Assembly (NCBI GenBank): GCA_015232465.1
Contig: JADFZO010000007.1
Location: 1 to 64,000, forward strand
Length of the DNA stretch: 64,000 nt
Direction of reading: 5' to 3'
Source: Desulfamplus sp.
GTDB taxonomy: Bacteria; Desulfobacterota; Desulfobacteria; Desulfobacterales; Desulfobacteraceae
Shown here piece by piece: positions 39,531 through 49,029 of this stretch. The notes beneath the pieces are model-generated. The model was not told where the DNA came from, ran no database searches, and saw only the letters and a list, made by a program, of their open reading frames with translations. The position numbers and the translations under genes are program-made. The stretch's first letter is position 1, and the number at the start of each line of letters is the position of its first letter.

Positions 39531-42500
39531 TTATCTCCCCTATAAAATTAGAGCCACAAATAGCCTTTGTAAGCTCATCTATAACCTCTTTATTTGGACA
39601 ATCAAAATAGACCCCACTCTTTAGCTCAGATTGTACACCCCTCATAAATATATAAAAAACACCTCCAAAATGGCTATCATAGTTATAGTTTACAACTCTA
39701 TGTTCTAAATATGCGTTTAAAGCCACAGTGTAGATAAGATACTGAAGTGTGTAGCCTGAGCTTTTCATCTGAGATGATAAAGTATTAAATGAGTAATCCT
39801 CAAATCGATCTCCAAGATAGTTAGTTTTCCAATCAAGCAGATAATATCTGTTGTTGTGGCAAAAGACCATATCAATAAAACCCTTTAAATAGCCACCTTT
39901 TTGAGAAAAATTAAGGCTCTTCATGGTCAAAGCAAAATCTAAAATTGCTCCAGAGCCATATTTGGACATCAAAGAGCTAAGTAATGAAGAGTTTGTATCT
40001 CCAACTGGTATGTAAAACTCCATCTCATTTAACCTATCTAAATTTCTTATCTGATTAAGATAGATGGGATAAGAAGTGCCAAACATAATATTTGAATTGA
40101 GCAGACGGTTTAACATCTCCTCAACCTTTTGAAGCTCATCTTCTTCTTTAAATCCAAATTTTTCAAGTTTTTGCTTTGCTATATTAATATCTGGTCGTGT
40201 AAAATCAATACTCTCCATTATCTCATGGATACATGTTCCAGCCCTTGCACCTTTTGGAAAATCAAAAAAAGCAGCTTTTAGATTATCTTCATCTTTTGGT
40301 TTAAGCGATATAAGCGAAGATAAATCTTTTGGCAAATCTTCCACAAAATCTGGTTGTGCTCTCTTATCATAGTCAGAAATCTCATCATGGTCTGGCATAT
40401 CAAAATCCATAGCTCTGCCTGAAAATATTGATGTAAAGCTCGATATTCTCCAGCCATAAGGAATCTTACCACTGCTGCCACCTTTAAATTGCTTGTGCTC
40501 AAGTGTGATCGTTTTTTCATTTAAAGGCAGATAGGGAAGGCTCTTAATATCGCTTACCACCTCAACTTTAATCGTGGAATCTGAAAGGCTCGCCACTCTA
40601 TCAACATCAGATTTAATATCTTCCCAACTTAGCTGCTTTAAACTCTGTCGCCCCTTTGCTAAGTTTAAGCCTTTGTCTAAGAACTTGTCGCCATGAAATA
40701 GCCAAGATAATGGTGAGTTCTCAGAGCTACTTATCTTTCCCCAAACAGTAAAACAGCAATACTTTGCCCTTGTGAGTGCTACGTATGCAAGGCGGACCGA
40801 CTCTGCAAAACTCTCCTCTATCATCTTCTCTTTATGTTTATCGTAATTATCAGAGCCAATATCAAGCACCTTATGAGATTGCACATCATCGTGAAAAGAG
40901 ACAAAACCCTCATCTTTACTATCCATTGCGTGATAAAGATATGGGCAAAAAACAACATCAAACTCAAGCCCCTTACTTCTGTGAATCGTGATTATCTTAA
41001 CAGCCTTTTCGTCAGTCTCAAGCCTAAGTCTATACTCATCAGCATCTGGCTTATCAAGGCTATCAATGCTATCAAGCCGTCTTTTAGCTAAAAAGTTTAT
41101 AAGTCCATCAATTCCTGGTTTTAGCTTCATATCTGCTATATGAAGTAGCTCTGCAATGTGAAGATAGTTTGTAAGTTTACGCTCCCCGCCACTATAACCA
41201 AGCAGTTTTGCCCTTACTCCTCTTTTTTGCATCATATATCGTAACATTGAGATAAAACCAAATTGCCTCCAAATGGTGTTGTACTCTAAGAAATCGTTTT
41301 GCAAAGAGTCGTAAAGCATCTCATTGCTTGAAAGCTCAACTATCTGGTGCCCATCAAACCCAAATAGAGCAGTAATCAGAGCACCCTTTAAAAGTCTCTC
41401 GTTTGAAGGTTCAGCAGCAGCCCTCATAAATCGCTCCAGCTCAATTGCCTCCTCTTCAGCATAGACAGAGCCTGCACTGTAAATAACTCCAGGAATTTTA
41501 AGTTTTTTTAACTCCATTAGCACAATATTGCCCTGTCTGTTTGTCCTAACAAGCACTGCTATATCTTGTGGCTCTAAAGATTTTTGGCTATTTGCAACTC
41601 TATTTTTGATAACAGCCCTACCGCAAGCCCCTAAATTTATCAATTGGGCTATTTTTCCAGCAGTAAATTTAGCAGCAAACTCCTCAGTTGTCCCCTTATT
41701 TATAGAGCCAGCCTGCTTTTTAGAGTCAGATAACTTCTGATCTATAATGGCTATATTCATAGGCTTATATTGGCTATCATCAATATAGAGTGAGCCATCT
41801 TCTCTATCTGGAGCATGATTTACAGGGATAAAATCTATCCCATCAATAACAAAAGGGTTGCGACCTTTGATGTCAAAAAGGCTATTTACAGCAACAACAA
41901 GAGAGCCATCTGCCCGCCAGTTTGTGCTCAAGGTGTAGGCTGAATCTACGCTCTTTTTTGCCTTTAAATATGCGTAAATATCAGCACCTCTAAAGCCATA
42001 TATTGCCTGTTTAGGATCACCGATAAGGTAGAGTAGCCTCTCTTTATCTTTTTGAAAAATGTTTGTAAATATGCTGTATTGGATAGGATCAGTATCTTGA
42101 AACTCATCTATAAGAGCTACAAAAAATCTATCTCTTATTGCCCGAACCATAGGGGTATCGCCACCCTCTACAGCCCTATACATTGAGAGCAAAAGATCAT
42201 CAAAAGCCCTCACATTTTTTAAGGATTTCTTTTTTTTAAGCTCATCTTTTGCAGAGGTTAAAAAATCAAGTTTTATGCTAATGCAAAACTCTTCTACCAA
42301 TTTATCTATCTCATCAACCAACCCGAGAAAATCTTCAACCTTTTGAAAAAATGGGTGAGATGGTAGCTTATCAACACTCTTTGCCTTTTGACGCATAAAT
42401 CTGTTTGTGAGCTTTTCAATGTATCTTATATCGCTATTTTTATCTTTTTCAATATTCCAAAAATTTTCGCCTTGAAAGTAGTTATCCACAATAGAAAAGA

Positions 42501-43359
42501 GATTTGGATATGTTGACTCTTTTATGCTTCGTCCATCAAATGCCTTGTTTTTACAAGAAGTTAAAATAAGATCAAAAATATTGTCTCTATCTTTTATCCA
42601 GCCATCTTGAAGTGATAAGTAGAGTGGTTGAGCATCTTTAATTAATGGGGTAAGGCTATATATAATCTTATCTTTTTTATAAGAAGAGCTATCAGGAATA
42701 ATCTTAAAATTGGGATCAACCAAGAGTCGTCTTACCAGCTTTAAGAGATATGTGGTGTCAATCTTCTTAACTTTAGGGTGGCTAAATAGAAGAGGATTCA
42801 TACTAAAAAAATTGCGTCTATAATAGTCTTGGCACGCCTCAATTAAGAGATCGCTATCATCTAAAAGAAGCTCTGTATCAAAAAGGGTGTTGCTCTCAAA
42901 TGCGTTTTCAGAGAGCATCTTTTGACAAAATCCATGAATTGTAAATATAGCAGACTCATCAAAGCAGATTATAGCCTCCTTTAGCCTATTTTGAGCACCC
43001 TTATCATCACCATATTTTTGATAAGCCCACAACAAAACAGGGTCTCCGCCTTTATAGCCCCCCTTATCTGTTAGAGCCATAAGAGCATCTTTGAGCCTTC
43101 TGCGAATTCTATCTCTTAGCTCCTCTGTTGCTGCCTTTGTGAATGTAACGACAACTATCTGATTTATCTTTAAATATTGAATTTTATCAGATTGAAAAGC
43201 CCCATCTTTTTTATCTTTATCTTTATTAACTTTAAAACTCCCCTCAAGAATGAGCCTTAAAAAGATTCCAGCTATGGCATAGGTTTTGCCTGTTCCAGCA
43301 CTTGCCTCAATAACAGATAGACCTTTTAGTGGAGCTTTAGTTATATCAAATTTTTTCAT
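39523..43359 (-). CDS. recB: RecBCD subunit RecB
   Basis: VIEASAGTGKTYAIAGIFLRLI, ALIDEFQDTDPIQYSIF, LYLIGDPKQAIYGFRGADI; C-terminal nuclease YYLLDWKTNYLG; ATGA overlap with recC. Confidence 0.96.
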   Translation of the reverse strand: MKKFDITKAPLKGLSVIEASAGTGKTYAIAGIFLRLILEGSFKVNKDKDKKDGAFQSDKIQYLKINQIVVVTFTKAATEELRDRIRRRLKDALMALTDKGGYKGGDPVLLWAYQKYGDDKGAQNRLKEAIICFDESAIFTIHGFCQKMLSENAFESNTLFDTELLLDDSDLLIEACQDYYRRNFFSMNPLLFSHPKVKKIDTTYLLKLVRRLLVDPNFKIIPDSSSYKKDKIIYSLTPLIKDAQPLYLSLQDGWIKDRDNIFDLILTSCKNKAFDGRSIKESTYPNLFSIVDNYFQGENFWNIEKDKNSDIRYIEKLTNRFMRQKAKSVDKLPSHPFFQKVEDFLGLVDEIDKLVEEFCISIKLDFLTSAKDELKKKKSLKNVRAFDDLLLSMYRAVEGGDTPMVRAIRDRFFVALIDEFQDTDPIQYSIFTNIFQKDKERLLYLIGDPKQAIYGFRGADIYAYLKAKKSVDSAYTLSTNWRADGSLVVAVNSLFDIKGRNPFVIDGIDFIPVNHAPDREDGSLYIDDSQYKPMNIAIIDQKLSDSKKQAGSINKGTTEEFAAKFTAGKIAQLINLGACGRAVIKNRVANSQKSLEPQDIAVLVRTNRQGNIVLMELKKLKIPGVIYSAGSVYAEEEAIELERFMRAAAEPSNERLLKGALITALFGFDGHQIVELSSNEMLYDSLQNDFLEYNTIWRQFGFISMLRYMMQKRGVRAKLLGYSGGERKLTNYLHIAELLHIADMKLKPGIDGLINFLAKRRLDSIDSLDKPDADEYRLRLETDEKAVKIITIHRSKGLEFDVVFCPYLYHAMDSKDEGFVSFHDDVQSHKVLDIGSDNYDKHKEKMIEESFAESVRLAYVALTRAKYCCFTVWGKISSSENSPLSWLFHGDKFLDKGLNLAKGRQSLKQLSWEDIKSDVDRVASLSDSTIKVEVVSDIKSLPYLPLNEKTITLEHKQFKGGSSGKIPYGWRISSFTSIFSGRAMDFDMPDHDEISDYDKRAQPDFVEDLPKDLSSLISLKPKDEDNLKAAFFDFPKGARAGTCIHEIMESIDFTRPDINIAKQKLEKFGFKEEDELQKVEEMLNRLLNSNIMFGTSYPIYLNQIRNLDRLNEMEFYIPVGDTNSSLLSSLMSKYGSGAILDFALTMKSLNFSQKGGYLKGFIDMVFCHNNRYYLLDWKTNYLGDRFEDYSFNTLSSQMKSSGYTLQYLIYTVALNAYLEHRVVNYNYDSHFGGVFYIFMRGVQSELKSGVYFDCPNKEVIDELTKAICGSNFIGEING

Positions 43360-46300
43360 TGTTTCTCTTCTAAATAGCTTAAAATAGGTCTCCAAATAGC
43401 TGTGGATAAATCAGAGAACTCTTCATCTAACGGTGTCTCAAGATGCCTAAAACAGAGCTTTATATCTTCTGATTCCCCTTCACCTATATTATTAAAAGAG
43501 CTCTTAAATTTATCTTTTGCCTTTTTAAAAGCAGTATCTTTCAAATTTTGATCATCTAAAGAGTCCCCATTTTTATTTTTAAATATCGTATCAGCATAAG
43601 CCATTGATGATTCTGGAAAAAATTTAAGTGGACTCTTAACACCTTTTTGGTAAATTTTTATTATGGTATCTAAAATAGATAGTGGATCACAAGGTTTTAA
43701 AAGATTATAGATTTTATCTGAGCCTATTATCAAACTCTTCTCTTCTACCCTATCTTGAAAAAAAGATAGAAGGCTAAGATGGATAATCCATGCTCGTAAA
43801 ATATCTTTAGGTTTTACAGATGCAATTCTAAATCTTACCAATCTATTGCCCCACAAATCAGAGATTATACCCTTTAATCGCCAGCCATTGCCATTAAGAT
43901 CAACCTCAATGGGTGAAGATCGCCCATCTTTAATGTAATCAGCTATTTTACTAAAAAATGATTTAACACCACTTTGAGTCTCACCATAAAAAACCTCTCC
44001 AACTGCTCCATGTGGAAGAAGCCCTTTAGCTCTGTATATGTCAATGGTCATCTTACAATCACTTGGCTCTTTAGATTTTATTATCTGTTTTAACATCTCA
44101 TCTTTTATTCCGTAGCTCTCAAGAGTATCTAAGCTAAATGGTTCAGACTCCTCTAATCTCTCCCCTTCATCTTTTAGGTATATGCTTAGGCTGTTTTCAA
44201 GAAAATATCTCTGCGGAGCCAAAAAAAAATTTATAAGGTTGTTGATAGATATTAAATCATAATCGCTCGCACTATCTGTTGATTGCGATATTGATTGAGC
44301 AGATATAAATGGTTTTATATCTGATTTCTCCCCAATTAATGCTTTAGCTGCATCACAGTTGGATTTAGAGTAGCTAAAAAGCCCTAAACCGCTCTCTGAT
44401 AGATTAAAATATGCAGGGCTAAATGGCTGTAATCTATGCTGTTTAATTATGTAGGAGGATATTTTTTTTTGATTTATACAATCAGTGGTAACACCATCTA
44501 CGCAAAAAGCCTCATCAAGATAGTCAATAAGCTCGCTTACAACAACAGAGGGTAAAATTGTGCTGTTATCCTCAACCCCTTGACCAGTATAGCTTAAATA
44601 GAGCCTCTCTCTTGCTGAAATTAGGGTCTCAAGAAAAAGATAGCGATCCTCATTACGCAAAGATCGATCGCCTCTCATTGGGTGTTGACGTATTAAATCA
44701 AAGTTTGGTGCACTATCTATTCTTGGGAAAATGCCATCATTAAGACCAAGAATGCAGATAACTTTTGCTGGAATACTTCTCATTGGAAGCATTGCACAAA
44801 AGGTTACTCTGCCATTTAAAAAATTTGAGTCTCGATACTCTCTGCCAATTGCCCTATCGCACCAGCTTTTTATGATTCGTGAACTTACAGGAGTGTCAAA
44901 TTTTGTTATCTCTTCTATCTGTTTAAGTTCGCTAAGTGCATCTCGTATCTCTTGAACCATTGATATTGATGAGCTATCTGACCTATTATGGCTCCCATTA
45001 TCGCTATTTTGATCAACAAGAAAAAAATCATCAACAACCTCCATAAGAAGATCGCTCCACTGAGTAAGGCTCATCTTTTTACTCATATTATCAGCAACTT
45101 TTGATAATGTGTTAAAAAAGCAAGATAACGAACCAAGCACCCTGCTTGTGCTCCCCTCAACCAAATCGCAAGGAAGTATGTTGTTGAAAAACCGCTCCTC
45201 ATGCCCAACCATTGCATAACCAGCCATTAATCTATTAAGTCCAGCTCTCCAGCTATTCTCTTCAAAACAGGGCAGCCCAATATCTTCCTTTTGCTTGCCA
45301 TCTCTGCCCCACCTTATGGCTGTTTTTTTTATCCATGATCTAACAACATCAATATCTTTTGGCTCAAGAGAAAAACGGCGAGCAACTGCATCACACTCAA
45401 GCATATCAACAATAAAAGATGCCTCAAATCTGCTTTGAGAAATAGATAGTATATCCATAAATAGATCAACAACTCGACTTACGCTTTTAATATTAAGATC
45501 AGCAATGGAGAATCCAATTTTTAGCCTATCATCTTCTGGAGTTGTAAATATTGCCCTGATAAATGGGGCATAGGTCTCTATATCTGGGGTCATAACAAGG
45601 ACATCTGCTGGTGTAATATCTGAATTTGAATCAAAAAGCTCAAGAAGATAATCGTTTAAAACTTCAACCTCCCTCATTGGGCTATGACAGGAGTTTATCA
45701 AGATTGAGCGATCTTTTTTTATATCATCTCTTGAAATAAGATGCTCTTTTCTATCTTGCATCAAAAGTATGTCTTGCTGAACCATTGAGAGAATTGTATT
45801 GCCCTTAGGCTCAATAAATTTTATGTCAATATCGACTAAAGTATCGTAGTTAAGAAGGCTCTCCATAAAATCAGCACCAGCCCTGCCAAGTGAAGATAGA
45901 AGAGGATTTCCACTCTCTATGTGCAAAAGCTCTGGAGATACGCCAAAATAGTAGCCCTCAATATTTTCCCTCTTCAGCTTCTCTTTTGCAGATTTTAAAT
46001 CGCTAAAATAACCTTGTGCTGGGGTCATGACATAAAAAGATACATCTAAAAGATCAGATAGCGATGCCAATATATCTAAGTGAAAAAGTGGCAGTGATGG
46101 GATTCCAAATATTGATATTCTCTCTGGTAGCTTATCAGTTGGCTTTTGAAACTTTATGGCATCTAAAAAATCTTTTTTGCGTGCAGCCTTGTGTGTAAAG
46201 CTAAAATTGGTAGAGAGATACCTCCAAAGCATCATCTGCCAGTTGTTATCATTGGCTATGTTACCATACTTATCTTCATCTGTTTCAGAGGCTTCCCAAA

Positions 46301-46802
46301 GCTCAATCAGGTGCGGTCGGTAGATAAGATATTGATCAAATATCATGGCAAGCTGGCGTGCAAGTTGAAAAGCTCTAAAATTTACCTCATCAACCTCAAT
46401 AGTGTTATCAATTTTGCCCTCAATTTTATTATCGATCTTCTGAGCTTTACAATACTTTGCAAGATGAACAAGGCTCTTATTTCTACTCATCTTACTGCCA
46501 ACAAGCAGATCAAGTATCATCCATGTCAACTTATCTCTATCAAGAAAAAGCCTCTCATCAATATCAGGCAGCACTTTAGCAAAAAGTGTGTTTATGAGTG
46601 TATTGGGAAATAGTAGCTTGCCATTTGCCCAAATACCAAGCCTTTTTGCCATCTCAAGATTTAGCCATTTAGCCATTCCAAGACTCTGCACAAGAATTAT
46701 CTCAGGTGCAAATGGCGAGGATAGAGGCGTTTTAACATTCTCTGATAGAGCATCTACAAGCTCTTCAATGCTGTTACTTCTATAAAGTTTTATGCCAGCC
46801 AC
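43356..46802 (-). CDS. recC: RecBCD subunit RecC
   Basis: LYRSNSIEELVDALSENVKTPLSSPFAPEIILVQSLGMAKWLNLEMAKRLGIWANGKLLFPN; operon with recB, recD. Confidence 0.95.
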   Translation of the reverse strand: MAGIKLYRSNSIEELVDALSENVKTPLSSPFAPEIILVQSLGMAKWLNLEMAKRLGIWANGKLLFPNTLINTLFAKVLPDIDERLFLDRDKLTWMILDLLVGSKMSRNKSLVHLAKYCKAQKIDNKIEGKIDNTIEVDEVNFRAFQLARQLAMIFDQYLIYRPHLIELWEASETDEDKYGNIANDNNWQMMLWRYLSTNFSFTHKAARKKDFLDAIKFQKPTDKLPERISIFGIPSLPLFHLDILASLSDLLDVSFYVMTPAQGYFSDLKSAKEKLKRENIEGYYFGVSPELLHIESGNPLLSSLGRAGADFMESLLNYDTLVDIDIKFIEPKGNTILSMVQQDILLMQDRKEHLISRDDIKKDRSILINSCHSPMREVEVLNDYLLELFDSNSDITPADVLVMTPDIETYAPFIRAIFTTPEDDRLKIGFSIADLNIKSVSRVVDLFMDILSISQSRFEASFIVDMLECDAVARRFSLEPKDIDVVRSWIKKTAIRWGRDGKQKEDIGLPCFEENSWRAGLNRLMAGYAMVGHEERFFNNILPCDLVEGSTSRVLGSLSCFFNTLSKVADNMSKKMSLTQWSDLLMEVVDDFFLVDQNSDNGSHNRSDSSSISMVQEIRDALSELKQIEEITKFDTPVSSRIIKSWCDRAIGREYRDSNFLNGRVTFCAMLPMRSIPAKVICILGLNDGIFPRIDSAPNFDLIRQHPMRGDRSLRNEDRYLFLETLISARERLYLSYTGQGVEDNSTILPSVVVSELIDYLDEAFCVDGVTTDCINQKKISSYIIKQHRLQPFSPAYFNLSESGLGLFSYSKSNCDAAKALIGEKSDIKPFISAQSISQSTDSASDYDLISINNLINFFLAPQRYFLENSLSIYLKDEGERLEESEPFSLDTLESYGIKDEMLKQIIKSKEPSDCKMTIDIYRAKGLLPHGAVGEVFYGETQSGVKSFFSKIADYIKDGRSSPIEVDLNGNGWRLKGIISDLWGNRLVRFRIASVKPKDILRAWIIHLSLLSFFQDRVEEKSLIIGSDKIYNLLKPCDPLSILDTIIKIYQKGVKSPLKFFPESSMAYADTIFKNKNGDSLDDQNLKDTAFKKAKDKFKSSFNNIGEGESEDIKLCFRHLETPLDEEFSDLSTAIWRPILSYLEEKQ

Positions 46803-46938
46803 TATTTTCTCCGTAAAAGACCTCTTGTTGTTTAAGTTTATATTTTATTTTGTTGGAAAGTAAGGAAGATCAGGGGAAGGTGTTTTTTAAAATTTTCAAT
46901 TAAAGATAATTTTGTATATTGAAGTGCTTCAAATCGTG

Positions 46939-47520
46939 TCAACCCATCTTCATTAGCTTATTATAGGCACCTTGTATCTCAATAAATTTTCTATTTGCAA
47001 GCTCTTGAAGCTCTTTTCCAAGATGGGCAACTTTATCTGGGTGATACTGCTTTACAGCAGCTCTGTATGCTGCATGGATATCCTCTTTGGTTGCATTTGG
47101 CTCAACTCCAAGTATCTGATATGCAGATTGCAAAGGCTCGCTATTTTGCCCTTGATTTTGCTCTGCTTTTCCATCTTTTCTCTTTATCTCCTCTTTGGGT
47201 GGCTCTTTTTTATATCTATTATCTTCTGCCTGATTTTGCTGGGTAGAGTTCTCTGCATCTGATTTTTTTTGTGTAAACTGATAACTTTTTGCTTTCTCTT
47301 TACTTGCTTTTGCTTTACTCCAAAAACCTTTACCTCTACTCTTTTTATAAAAAGCCTCTGGCAGACGACCATGTTTTATGTAATAGATAATAGCTCCAAC
47401 AACAGCAGCATCATCAAACAGTCCAAAATATGGTATAAAAAAATCAGGTATTATATCAATTGGGCTTATAAGATAGGCGGCTGCAACCAATCCAAGCAAT
47501 ATTTTATGGTAGGTAGTCAT
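46939..47520 (-). CDS. DUF1232 (YkvA-like) + DnaJ-domain protein
   Basis: AYLISPIDIIPDFFIPYFGLFDDAAVV and J-domain YQILGVEPNATKEDIHAAYRAAVKQYHPDKV. Confidence 0.88.
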   Translation of the reverse strand: MTTYHKILLGLVAAAYLISPIDIIPDFFIPYFGLFDDAAVVGAIIYYIKHGRLPEAFYKKSRGKGFWSKAKASKEKAKSYQFTQKKSDAENSTQQNQAEDNRYKKEPPKEEIKRKDGKAEQNQGQNSEPLQSAYQILGVEPNATKEDIHAAYRAAVKQYHPDKVAHLGKELQELANRKFIEIQGAYNKLMKMG

Positions 47521-47545
47521 TTTTTACCCATCTAATCCTTTTGCT

Positions 47546-47604
47546 AAATAACGCCAAATTAAACGGCGGTGCTTTTTGCCGTCCGTTTGAATGATTTGTT
47601 AGGC
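47546..47604 (-). repeat. attC-like recombination site (59 bp)
   Basis: Minus strand GCCTAACAAATCATTCAAACGGACGGCAAAAAGCACCGCCGTTTAATTTGGCGTTATTT: R'' GCCTAAC, AAACGG-A-CGG/CCG-CCGTTT stem with one extrahelical base, terminal GTTA; specificity gene stop lies inside R''. Confidence 0.65.
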
Positions 47605-49029
47605 ATTTCTTTGCCCTTGCTTTATAGCCTCTTCAATTATTTTGTTAATTGCTTGTTGTTTTTCTTCTATTTGTCTGTCAATTACTTTTTGCTCGTCAAG
47701 TTGCATTTTAATTTTTGCAACTATTTCGGCTTGTTTGATATCGTCCCAATCTGGAATTGGAAACTCTTTTATTTGACTTGGGAAGATGTTTGTATTGTTT
47801 CCAAGCCCTTTTTTGTGAGTGTAAACCAAGTACTGAAAAAAGTCGCTACGCATATAATAATATGCACACAAAAGGTCAAAGCCTGTTAATCTTATTCTTT
47901 GCGTAAAGTCTGCAAAAATTCCGTTTATTTCTTCGTCTTCAATAATGGCAACTTTTCCGATTGTTCCTTCTCCTGAACGTGCTAAAAGTATGTCCCCTTT
48001 TTTAACTGTCTTGTTTAGGTTACTGGCTGCATAGCTTTCAGAAACCTTTTTACAGTCTTCGGGATCAAATGCCCAAGACTTGATATTTGACATTCCGATA
48101 TAAAAATATTCTCCGTCTTCGTCATAGTCGCTTGGTGAAACACTCTTGCCCAAAACGATAGGTTCGGAAATAAAATCTTTAATTCGCTTGTTTGTTTTGC
48201 TTCCCAAAAAAGATTGAATGTAAGCACCTGCTTTGTTATGAAAGCGAACACCCATACGGCAATCAATGTTGTTTGCAAACTTTGAAATGCTTGAAGTATG
48301 GACTTTTTCTTTTTTTATAGTTTCAAACTCTTCCCAATCAAACCCAAATGCTTCACCGAACACTTGATTGATTATGTTTAATATTTGTTTTTGGGTCGCC
48401 TTTAAATTTGCAATTTCTTGTTTTAAAGGACTAATTTTTTCAATTAGTTCTGATTGTGAATTGATAAGAGCGTCAACTATTGATTTCGGAAAACGAATAG
48501 ATTTTAAATCTTCTTCTTTTAAAGTAGGATAACCTTTGCCCTGCCTTGATACAGCATTTATTTGGCTGATAAATTTCGTTCTAAGTGCTAAAAAGAAAAG
48601 TTCAGAATTTATTTTAGGTCTGATGTGAATAAACGCTTTGGTGAAATACGTTTCTTCATTCTCAATTAGAACATTTTTATTTAGGTATGGCCTGATTTTA
48701 GAAATTAAAACATCACCTGACAAGGGTTTGATAATATCGCCTTTCTCTATCTTTTTAAACAAACTTTCGTTATCTTTTTGTCTATCATCAAATGACAATT
48801 CAACTGGCTCAACTTCACCCAATTTATTCACATTTCTTATTTCAGCATATTTAAATTGTTTAAGTATTGAAATATCAATACTTTGATATGGAACAAAATT
48901 AAACAACTGTCTGTAAGAGTAAAAGTCTTCACTGTTCGTTTCAAAAGATGAAATATACTTGTAATCGTATCGCAAACTTTCTTCTGAACGGAAATCAGAA
49001 AGTTTCTTTTTTTGAATATTTACTCCCAT
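47599..49029 (-). CDS. Restriction-modification specificity subunit (HsdS-like)
   Basis: Two TRD-like halves (GDVLISKIRPYLNKNVLI..., GDILLARSGEGTIGKVAII...) with coiled-coil spacers; overlaps upstream RM gene. Confidence 0.88.
   Translation of the reverse strand: MGVNIQKKKLSDFRSEESLRYDYKYISSFETNSEDFYSYRQLFNFVPYQSIDISILKQFKYAEIRNVNKLGEVEPVELSFDDRQKDNESLFKKIEKGDIIKPLSGDVLISKIRPYLNKNVLIENEETYFTKAFIHIRPKINSELFFLALRTKFISQINAVSRQGKGYPTLKEEDLKSIRFPKSIVDALINSQSELIEKISPLKQEIANLKATQKQILNIINQVFGEAFGFDWEEFETIKKEKVHTSSISKFANNIDCRMGVRFHNKAGAYIQSFLGSKTNKRIKDFISEPIVLGKSVSPSDYDEDGEYFYIGMSNIKSWAFDPEDCKKVSESYAASNLNKTVKKGDILLARSGEGTIGKVAIIEDEEINGIFADFTQRIRLTGFDLLCAYYYMRSDFFQYLVYTHKKGLGNNTNIFPSQIKEFPIPDWDDIKQAEIVAKIKMQLDEQKVIDRQIEEKQQAINKIIEEAIKQGQRNA

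Noticed and set aside
46191-47535. Plus-strand ORFs antisense to recC and the DnaJ-domain gene
   Set aside because: Hydrophobic low-complexity products typical of antisense frames in AT-rich DNA
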